Of a DNA stretch of 11,859 nucleotides, positions 6,397 through 11,859 are shown one piece after another. The stretch covers positions 1 to 11,859 of the forward strand of contig CAZKYP010000104.1 of assembly GCA_964556885.1 (NCBI GenBank), in the 5' to 3' direction. Every line of letters begins with the position of its first letter. Position 1 is the first letter of the stretch. Origin of the DNA: CAZKYP01 sp964556885 (lineage in GTDB: Bacteria; Planctomycetota; Phycisphaerae; Sedimentisphaerales; Anaerobacaceae). The notes under the pieces were generated by a model. That model saw nothing but the letters and a program-made list of their open reading frames with translations. It had not been told where the DNA came from and did not search any database. Position numbers and translations under genes: made by a program.

Positions 6397-6409
6397 GTAA
6401 ACTTTCGCA
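6397..6409 (+). repeat. Left terminal inverted repeat of the IS
   Basis: GTAAACTTTCGCA is the exact reverse complement of 7743-7755, and it sits 94 bp before the transposase ATG. Confidence 0.85.
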
Positions 6410-6503
6410 CATTTTAGGCGACAGATTTCAATGATTTATAAACAAAAACATATCGACCAGACGATGTCTTTATTGGACATAACATTAAGACATGGAGGTC
6501 GAT

Positions 6504-7728
6504 ATGTACATAATTACTTCGGCTTGGACAGAGCTTATTCAACAGTTTTTCCCGATTTTTACAACACCGACAGCCCAGAATTTTCTCCGGTTGATGACAG
6601 GATGGATTCTGTGCACGGTCCGCAGAACAGTAACCGGCATAATCCCGTTTGCCGATCCGCTGGGCTTGCGTGCTCACGACGCCTATCATCGGTTCTTTCC
6701 AGACGCCCGATGGAGCATGACGACGCTGTGGCGGCTTTTGACAAAAATACTGGTTCAGACATTTTATCGAAGCGGAATTATCATACCGGCTCTGGACGAT
6801 ACCCTGTTTCACCACAGCGGCAGAAAAGTCAACGGTGCGGGATGGTGGCGAGATGCCGTTCGTTCGACCAAAAAGAGTATTGTTTACGCTTATGGACTCA
6901 ATCTGGTGGTTCTGACCCTGCAGATACAGCCGCCCTGGGGCGGCGAACCTCTGGGCTTGCCTATAAACATGAGGCTCCATCGAAAGAAGGTCGTTTCGGG
7001 TCGTTGCAGACGGTTTTTATGCAACATTGGCCGGACAAACTTTGAACGGAATTACGATTATTTCCCGAATCAGACGCGATGCCAACTTGTACGACCTGCC
7101 GCCGAAACGAAAAAAGAAAGTACGCGGACGTCCCCGCACCAAAGGCAGGAAACTGGCCAGGCTGGAAAAGATGGTCGCCCATATTCAGAATTGGGAAACA
7201 ATTACATTTCGTCAGCGCGGCAAAACCATCAAGCGTCTGGTCTATACTCGAGTGGTTCTTTGGTACAAGGTCAGCCGCAAACCAATACTGCTGGTTATCA
7301 GCCGGGACCCCGATGGCAAAGAAAAGGACGATTTCTTTTTTACAACAGATTTGAATATGACTGCCGCAGAAGTTCTGGAATGCTACAACGACAGATGGGC
7401 AATAGAAGATACTTTCAAGAATACAAAACAGCTTATTGGCGGACAACAGCCAAAAACGTTCAAAGGCAAAGGCCCGGAACGTGCAGCAGGTTTGAGCCTT
7501 TGGCTGTACTCGGTGGTTTGGCTGTGGTATCTCAAGCAAAAGTCCAGCCGAAGATATTTCATTATTCAGCCGTGGTATCGCCGGAAGATAAATCCCTGCT
7601 TTGTCGATGCAATTGCGTGCCTTCGTCGCGAGCTTTGGAAGGAGAGAATAAATTGTATGTTCGGGAAATCCGCCGTACAGGATAAAAAATTCCAATATCT
7701 GCTGGAAGCATTAGCTCCAGCAGCTTAA
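6504..7728 (+). pseudogene. DDE transposase broken by internal deletion and frame change
   Basis: The start ATG at 6504 has GGAGG five bases upstream. The first 162 codons hold RRTVTGIIPFAD, HDAYHRFF, the first acidic site LDDTLFHHSGRK (D98/D99) and PWGGEPLGLPINMRLHRK. After about 6985 homology continues one base later in the next frame: FRVVADGFYATLAG with the second Asp (codon at 7009), ISRIRRDANLYDLPP, then DDFFFTTDLNMTA and RWAIEDTFKNTKQ with the catalytic Glu (codon at 7405), to TAA at 7728. In relatives as I remember them, some 20 residues separate RLHRK from the RRFxVVAD segment; here they are nearly abutted. A small deletion with net frame change is therefore the likely cause. The switch needs +1, not the -1 used by IS elements with programmed frameshifting. 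The element is probably inactive on its own. Confidence 0.82.
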
Positions 7729-7742
7729 AACATTATTAAAAT

Positions 7743-7755
7743 TGCGAAAGTTTAC
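7743..7755 (+). repeat. Right terminal inverted repeat of the IS
   Basis: TGCGAAAGTTTAC is the exact reverse complement of the left end. It lies 14 bases after the transposase stop codon. Confidence 0.85.
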
Positions 7756-7932
7756 AATACCAAAGGTCTGAGAAATCTGTTTGTCCGTCCAGGCCGGCCC
7801 GTATTGTGATTCGTTTGCCTGAAGCAAAATCCGGGCATGCGTAATCTTTCGAGCTGCTGTTTTGCCTTTTGAGACCAGTTGTGCCAATTCTTTCCGTTCT
7901 TCACTTGTCAATTCTACAATGTACTTCTCCAT
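7756..7932 (-). pseudogene. IS630-like transposase, N-terminal fragment cut by the IS
   Basis: Starting at ATG 7932, with AAGGAG eight bases upstream, the protein reads MEKYIVELTSEERKELAQLV, then SKGKTAARKITHARILLQANES and GPAWTDKQISQTFGI. This is the helix-turn-helix start typical of IS630-family transposases (often one of two overlapping ORFs). At 7755 the frame enters the inverted repeat of the neighbouring IS and soon loses all similarity. No remainder of the gene is visible on the far side of the IS, where only 43 bp precede the next gene, so the distal part has been lost. Only about 59 codons remain. Confidence 0.78.
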
Positions 7933-8195
7933 AGCCGATTCTCCTTAATCGATTCCAACGCGACATATCACTTTGGAGATATCGGCTATATCAAATCTGA
8001 CAGACTACAGCAGCCCCTATAGAGGTGCGGTTGTCGCGGTTTGCGAGTGAAAATAGGATCATTTCGGCCAACGCGGCTTAGTTTTTTTCGGCAAAGCATA
8101 AAGCATGTAGAACCCGCCATAATTCTTCTATTGAAATTTGGATGAAGTGATGTTAAAAGACTTGAAGCGTGCAGGAGTGTTTCAGTAAGGTGTGT

Positions 8196-8294
8196 ATGGG
8201 AAATCTTGCATTATATGCGTTATTGGCCGAATTTATAGGACTGATGTGGGAAATAACGGAAATTTTTCTTTACAAATTCATAAACTCCATATAA
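8196..8294 (+). CDS. Possible 32-aa membrane peptide
   Basis: ATG at 8196 with AAGG five bases upstream opens a short frame starting MGNLALYALLAEFIGLMWEI and ending in TAA at 8294. The peptide is hydrophobic along most of its length with scattered Glu/Lys, as in a single transmembrane or amphipathic helix. It has no recognised relatives and could be chance in AT-rich DNA. Confidence 0.22.
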   Translation: MGNLALYALLAEFIGLMWEITEIFLYKFINSI

Positions 8295-8568
8295 AATATT
8301 TACGATAAAGTCGTTATAGCTCATTGTTTAACCCTATATGACTGGCGGAGTAATGTTTTGTTTGCAGCTTGTATGATGGAGTCTTTCGATATCAACGCCG
8401 GTTAAATAGTCTTTGCGCTGTATTTAGCTTTTATAAACAATAGAGAAAGGAGATGGCTTCAGTTCAATCAGTATTATCTTAAAGTCAATGACAAATATGC
8501 AGTGATGTAATAAATTATAATAGTGCTTTTTGTTTGTTATTAGTTTGAAACCGGCACAAATTTATTCA

Positions 8569-8598
8569 TTGAAGTCATTGATTACTGTTGAATATAAC
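8569..8598 (+). promoter_or_regulatory. Putative sigma70-like promoter of the exoprotein gene
   Basis: TTGAAG (8569-8574) and TATAAC (8593-8598) are separated by 18 bases, giving a fair -35 and a good -10. The predicted start of transcription near 8605 would leave a leader of about 57 bases. The call is by eye against the E. coli-type consensus. Confidence 0.4.
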
Positions 8599-8626
8599 AC
8601 GTGTTTTGGTGTGTGCCAAAATACGT
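8599..8626 (+). promoter_or_regulatory. Stem-loop at the predicted transcription start
   Basis: Arms ACGTGTTTTGG (8599-8609) and CCAAAATACGT (8616-8626) pair over 11 positions, one of them G-U in RNA, around the loop TGTGTG. It directly follows the -10 box and ends 35 bases before the start codon. It could be an operator for a dimeric regulator or a 5' hairpin protecting the mRNA. No T-run follows, so it is not a terminator. Confidence 0.5.
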
Positions 8627-8661
8627 TTTGATAACCTTAACATTTTTAAGGAGGACGTATT

Positions 8662-11238
8662 ATGCGTAGCAATCTGTTTTATTTAATCTGTTGTATTTTT
8701 GTACTTGGTTTGGCTTTTCCGAATCTCGCAAAAGCTCAGGATGACCCAAGTCTTATCGGCTGGTGGAAGATGGATGAGACATCCGGCACTGTCGCCGCCG
8801 ATTCTTCCGGTAATGGCAATGACGGCACTGTCGTCGGAGGGGCCCAATGGGTTTCAGGGTACATTGACGGAGCACTGGATTTTGATGGTGACGATGATTA
8901 TGTAGATTGCGGATATGACCCGATCTTCGATACTGCAGGCGAAATGACGGTTGCTACATGGTTAACTGTCAGATCGGTTCCTACCGCATGGGCAAGTGTC
9001 GTCGCCAAGGGCGAATATTCATGGAGACTTAGCTGCGAGAATCTGGAAACGAGGTTTCATTTCGGTATTACAATCTGGTCAGCCGCTAATCCCTCGATTG
9101 CAGGAACTACTGCGGTCGGCCTTAACGAATGGCATCACGTTGCCGGAACGTATGATGGTGCAAACATCAACGTATATTTGGACGGCGTGCTTGATGGGAC
9201 TGTTGCAACTACGTCGGCCATCGGCAAAAATGCTGCGAATGTGCTCATCGGTGAAAATCCGGAAGCGGCCGGACGAAACTGGGACGGTATGATAGACGAT
9301 GTACGTATTTACAACCGGGCACTGTCGCAGGCCGAGTTGGGTGGACTAATACCGCAGCAATTAAAGGCCACATTGCCTGAACCGACCGACAAATCAGCAT
9401 TAGCCGCAGTAACAGGGATTGTGCTTAGCTGGACGGCCGGAAAAACTGCATCTCGACACCATCTTTATATAGGTGAGAATTACGAAGATGTACTAAATGG
9501 GACTGCGGACACCGATATGGGTGTGTTGACTCAGACCAGTTACGAAGGTTACAACTGGGAAATCGGAAAGACATATTATTGGCGGGTCGCGGAAACCAAT
9601 TCCAGCGGTTCCGTTATCCACCCGGGTGATGTCTGGAGCTTCACTATCCTTCCACTTACTGCTTCCAAGCCTGTTCCTGAGGATGGAGCTGTATATGTTA
9701 AAACGGATATTTTGTTAGAATGGACTGCCGGTGCAGGTGCGATTGAGCATCAGGTGTATTTCGGTGATAATATCGATAATGTTAAAGCCGGCAGGAGTGG
9801 TACGAGCAAAGGAGCCGTTACGGAACCTAATTTCTCACCCGGCCTTCTTGATTATAATAAAACTTACTATTGGAGTATCGACGAGTTCGATGGCTTAAAT
9901 ACACATACGGGTGATATCTGGAGCTTTACTACTGTCGGTCCTACTAATGGTGCTAGGGGTGAGTATTTCAATAATACGGATTTGACTGGCACTCCGGCGC
10001 TCGTCCGTGTAGATCCTAAAATCGATTTTAACTGGGGAGCAGATTCTCCTGGTATAGGGATTAATGCAGACGGCTTTTCGGTCAGATGGACCACCGAGCT
10101 GGAAGTTCCCGTTGACGACACTTACACCTTTTATTCCACAAGTGATGATAATGCCCGGTTGTGGGTAGACGGACAACTGCTTGTCGATAACTGGGATTCC
10201 AACAACGCCTGGGCTATAGAAGAAGAGGCCTCTATCTATCTTACGGCCGGCTGGACGACGCTCAGGATGGAGTTCTTTGACGCTGCCGGTGATGCGATTG
10301 CACAGTTGAAATGGCAAAGCCCGACTATACCGCGACAAATTGTCTCGCCGGGTGTATTGTCGATACCGCTAAGAGCCTCAACCCCGAAGCCATCCAGTGG
10401 TTACGCGGAAGCCGAGACCACACCTGTTCTCGAATGGACGGCGGGAATGAGAGCCGGCCAGCACGACATTTACTTCGGCACCGATTATGACGAGGTGGCA
10501 CAGGCTGATGTAACAACGGCAAATATCTATCAGGGCCGGCAGGATTTCGACAATACCCAGTACATACCGGCAGGAGCTCCTCTTGATTGGAATACGGAAT
10601 ATTACTGGCGAGTCGATGAAGTCAATGATGCGGAATCGGGCAGCCCATGGATCGGAAAAGTCTGGAGCTTTACCACGGGCAACTTCCTTGTACTGGAAGA
10701 TTTCGAGGACTATAGCGACTATCCTCCCGATGAAGTATGGAATACGTGGATTGACGGTTACGGTGATCCGCTTAACGGTTCCTCCGCAGGGTATCCTGAT
10801 CCCGATTTTGTTATCGGAGAACATTACCTGGAAAGTATGACTGTTCGCAGCGGCCTTTGGTCGATGCCGGTGTTATACGACAACAGCGCCGCTCCGGTCT
10901 CCGAGGTAACCAGGACATTCGAATCTTCCGACCGCAACTGGACTCGGGACGATGTTGTTACGCTGACGCTGTTTTATCACGGCGATCCGAATAACGTGGC
11001 CGAGCCGATGTATATCGTAGTTGGCAATGTTGTTGTCACTAACGATGATCCGGACGCTGCGTTAACTGCCGATTGGACCCGGTGGGACATCCCCCTGCAG
11101 TCACTTGCCGACCGGGGTGTGAATCTTGCGAATGTCAGTTCGCTATCGCTTGGTTTCGGCGATAAGAACAACCCGGCGGCCGGCGGTGGTTCCGGTCATG
11201 TGTTCTTCGATGACATCCGTTTGTATCGAGAGGAGTAG
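8662..11238 (+). CDS. Secreted LamG / Fn3-like / PA14 multidomain protein
   Basis: This 858-residue exoprotein starts behind AAGGAGG, seven bases before the ATG. Order: signal peptide 1-25 (LICCIFVLGLAF, then LAKA-Q); LamG-type concanavalin-like domain about 30-228 (LIGWWKMDETSG, DFDGDDDYVDCG, EWHHVAGTYDG, MIDDVRIYNRAL); two Fn3-like units about 235-330 and 335-425; a PA14 domain about 428-570 (GEYFNNTDLTG, FYSTSDDNARLWVDGQLLVDNW); a third Fn3-like unit about 575-672; and a C-terminal beta-sandwich-like part 675-858 ending HVFFDDIRLYREE. Each Fn3-like unit repeats L-x-WTAG, then YYWR/S-x-D/A-E and G-x-VWSFT. LamG and PA14 modules commonly bind glycans, so attachment to or sensing of polysaccharide is likely. 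No glycoside hydrolase, dockerin, PEP-CTERM or LPxTG segment is seen, and the substrate is unknown. Confidence 0.9.
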   Translation: MRSNLFYLICCIFVLGLAFPNLAKAQDDPSLIGWWKMDETSGTVAADSSGNGNDGTVVGGAQWVSGYIDGALDFDGDDDYVDCGYDPIFDTAGEMTVATWLTVRSVPTAWASVVAKGEYSWRLSCENLETRFHFGITIWSAANPSIAGTTAVGLNEWHHVAGTYDGANINVYLDGVLDGTVATTSAIGKNAANVLIGENPEAAGRNWDGMIDDVRIYNRALSQAELGGLIPQQLKATLPEPTDKSALAAVTGIVLSWTAGKTASRHHLYIGENYEDVLNGTADTDMGVLTQTSYEGYNWEIGKTYYWRVAETNSSGSVIHPGDVWSFTILPLTASKPVPEDGAVYVKTDILLEWTAGAGAIEHQVYFGDNIDNVKAGRSGTSKGAVTEPNFSPGLLDYNKTYYWSIDEFDGLNTHTGDIWSFTTVGPTNGARGEYFNNTDLTGTPALVRVDPKIDFNWGADSPGIGINADGFSVRWTTELEVPVDDTYTFYSTSDDNARLWVDGQLLVDNWDSNNAWAIEEEASIYLTAGWTTLRMEFFDAAGDAIAQLKWQSPTIPRQIVSPGVLSIPLRASTPKPSSGYAEAETTPVLEWTAGMRAGQHDIYFGTDYDEVAQADVTTANIYQGRQDFDNTQYIPAGAPLDWNTEYYWRVDEVNDAESGSPWIGKVWSFTTGNFLVLEDFEDYSDYPPDEVWNTWIDGYGDPLNGSSAGYPDPDFVIGEHYLESMTVRSGLWSMPVLYDNSAAPVSEVTRTFESSDRNWTRDDVVTLTLFYHGDPNNVAEPMYIVVGNVVVTNDDPDAALTADWTRWDIPLQSLADRGVNLANVSSLSLGFGDKNNPAAGGGSGHVFFDDIRLYREE

Positions 11239-11298
11239 GAAGCCGATTAGTACAACGATTGTTTTTCGGATTGTACGTCGAATGTAAATTATTATGTG

Positions 11299-11338
11299 GG
11301 GTCTATACCGAATTAATTTCGGTATAGACCCTTTTTTT
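11299..11338 (+). terminator. Strong intrinsic terminator of the exoprotein gene
   Basis: A perfect 14-bp stem (GGGTCTATACCGAA at 11299-11312, complement at 11318-11331) with loop TTAAT is followed by seven T. It lies 60 bp after the stop codon. No T-run exists on the other strand, so it acts in the plus direction only. Confidence 0.93.
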
Positions 11339-11440
11339 CGTTTCAATCTTGTTTCTCGCTTTCGTATTTCTAATGCAACTTTTCCAAACAAATTTGGCGG
11401 CTCAATCCACCGAAGGCGGATAAATATTCAGCGACTCAAC

Positions 11441-11859
11441 TTATTGAGGGACGCGAGAAGAACCCTCCAGCATTGCCTGCAATATATCACGCGCTTCGAT
11501 GGAATTGGGGTCTAAATCAAGAGTGATGCGAAGCTCTTTGATAGCAGCGTCTTTATGTCCCTGCTTATGTAAAAGAAGACCAAAGCTGAAATGCAGAAGA
11601 GAGCTGTCCGGTATAAGCGATGTACCCTTACGACATATTTCGACTGCTTCATCAATTTTACCCTGTTGATAAAGAACGTCGGCTAAACTATTGTACGCAG
11701 GAACATAATCGGGCCAGAACTTTATTGCTTTGGCATAGTGCTTTTCCGCCATCTTTATCCTGTTTTGTTTCTGATATATCCACCCGAGATAATAATGCGC
11801 CTCACCACAAGTGGGTTTTATTCGTATCGCAGTCTGATAGTAATCGATAGCATTATTAA
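11441..11859 (-). CDS. TPR-repeat protein, C-terminal part (runs off right edge)
   Basis: The frame is open from the right edge to a TAA at 11443-11441 and gives about 138 residues. It consists of tandem 34-residue tetratricopeptide repeats with the usual W/L-G-Y-A-P spacing: AIDYYQTAIRIKP, then EAHYYLGWIYQKQN, AEKHYAKAIKFWPDYVPAYN, IDEAVEICRKGTSLIPDSS and DAAIKELRITLDLDPNS, about four units. The last helix is truncated and a short tail follows (GSSRVPQ). Such repeats mediate protein-protein contacts; whether a catalytic or membrane domain precedes them lies outside the window. An ATG at 11752 is internal to the repeat array and is not the start. It converges with the exoprotein gene. A 7-bp hairpin (11405-11421) lies 19 bases after its stop, without a T-run. 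Confidence 0.85.
   Translation of the reverse strand, partial: NNAIDYYQTAIRIKPTCGEAHYYLGWIYQKQNRIKMAEKHYAKAIKFWPDYVPAYNSLADVLYQQGKIDEAVEICRKGTSLIPDSSLLHFSFGLLLHKQGHKDAAIKELRITLDLDPNSIEARDILQAMLEGSSRVPQ

Larger units (their letters stand above)
6397..7755 (+). mobile_element. Insertion sequence, about 1.36 kb, DDE type, defective
   Basis: The element is bounded by perfect 13-bp inverted repeats, GTAAACTTTCGCA at 6397-6409 and its complement at 7743-7755. Similarity continues inwards (ATTTTA after one extra base). It contains one transposase gene in two frames. AATA occurs at both flanks (6392-6395 and 7756-7759), but on the left it is one base away from the repeat, so a target duplication is possible but not certain. 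The transposase resembles the DDE_5/IS701-like group from memory. It lies beside an IS630-like fragment on the right and the promoter region of a secreted-protein gene on the left. Confidence 0.85.
7933..8661. other. Long gap upstream of the exoprotein gene
   Basis: No firm gene, tRNA or known riboswitch is seen. The left part (to about 8000) is probably the end of the IS630-like element; GATAT (7977-7981) and ATATC (7987-7991) make a small palindrome there. The middle is AT-rich and holds a 32-codon hydrophobic ORF (8196-8294). The right end carries the promoter and stem-loop of the exoprotein gene. Confidence 0.5.

Noticed and set aside
6414..6980. Long minus-strand frame of 188 codons
   Set aside because: It lies antisense inside the insertion sequence, starts within the transposase gene, and has no recognisable domain; the plus-strand frame has clear transposase motifs.
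6975..6995. Programmed -1 frameshift in the transposase
   Set aside because: The second half is in the +1 frame, no classic slippery heptamer is present, and the linker sequence is missing.
7981..8661. Riboswitch, CRISPR array or tRNA in the long gap
   Set aside because: No regular repeats, cloverleaf or known riboswitch core could be found by eye.
11441..11752. TPR protein as a complete 103-residue gene
   Set aside because: The frame continues without a stop to the window edge and encodes a further TPR unit, so the ATG at 11752 is internal.

Overview
The window looks like a chromosomal stretch from a Planctomycetota bacterium, probably of the Phycisphaerae / Sedimentisphaerales type. This is an inference from protein style, not from a marker gene. 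It rests on a large secreted LamG/PA14/Fn3-like mosaic protein, a secreted WxPGYW-repeat protein, and a sparse layout with long gaps. GC content is moderate throughout.

Positions 1-6353 are one long minus-strand block, read from high to low coordinates: a secreted helical protein, a secreted WxPGYW-repeat protein, a small Cys-rich protein, rpiB, a universal stress protein, transaldolase (tal), a 20-codon mini-ORF, a HAD-like protein, and the 5' end of acetate kinase (ackA), which runs off the left edge. RpiB and Tal belong to the non-oxidative pentose phosphate pathway, and AckA makes ATP from acetyl phosphate. Together they suggest a fermentative sugar-phosphate module, possibly a phosphoketolase route whose missing enzyme lies outside the window. 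The last two genes overlap by ATGA. The least expected feature here is a 53-bp imperfect direct repeat. A decayed copy of the tal 5' end sits fused to the stop codon of rpiB, so rpiB and tal were probably once adjacent and the usp gene now lies between the two copies.

Positions 6397-7755 are an insertion sequence with 13-bp perfect terminal inverted repeats. Its DDE transposase is broken by an internal deletion with a frame change. It sits against the N-terminal fragment of a second, IS630-like transposase (7756-7932, minus strand), so this is a graveyard of mobile DNA that separates the metabolic block from the exoprotein gene.

Positions 7933-8661 contain no firm gene. The stretch ends with a sigma70-like promoter and an 11-bp stem-loop at its predicted start site, leading to the 858-aa LamG/Fn3-like/PA14 exoprotein (8662-11238). 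That gene ends in a strong intrinsic terminator (11299-11338). A TPR protein on the opposite strand converges on it and runs off the right edge.

I do not see a complete unknown defence-type or biosynthetic system. The best leads are the rpiB/tal rearrangement, the mini-ORF before the HAD gene, the HAD protein with degenerate catalytic motifs, the nested IS remnants, and the promoter-stem-loop of the exoprotein.
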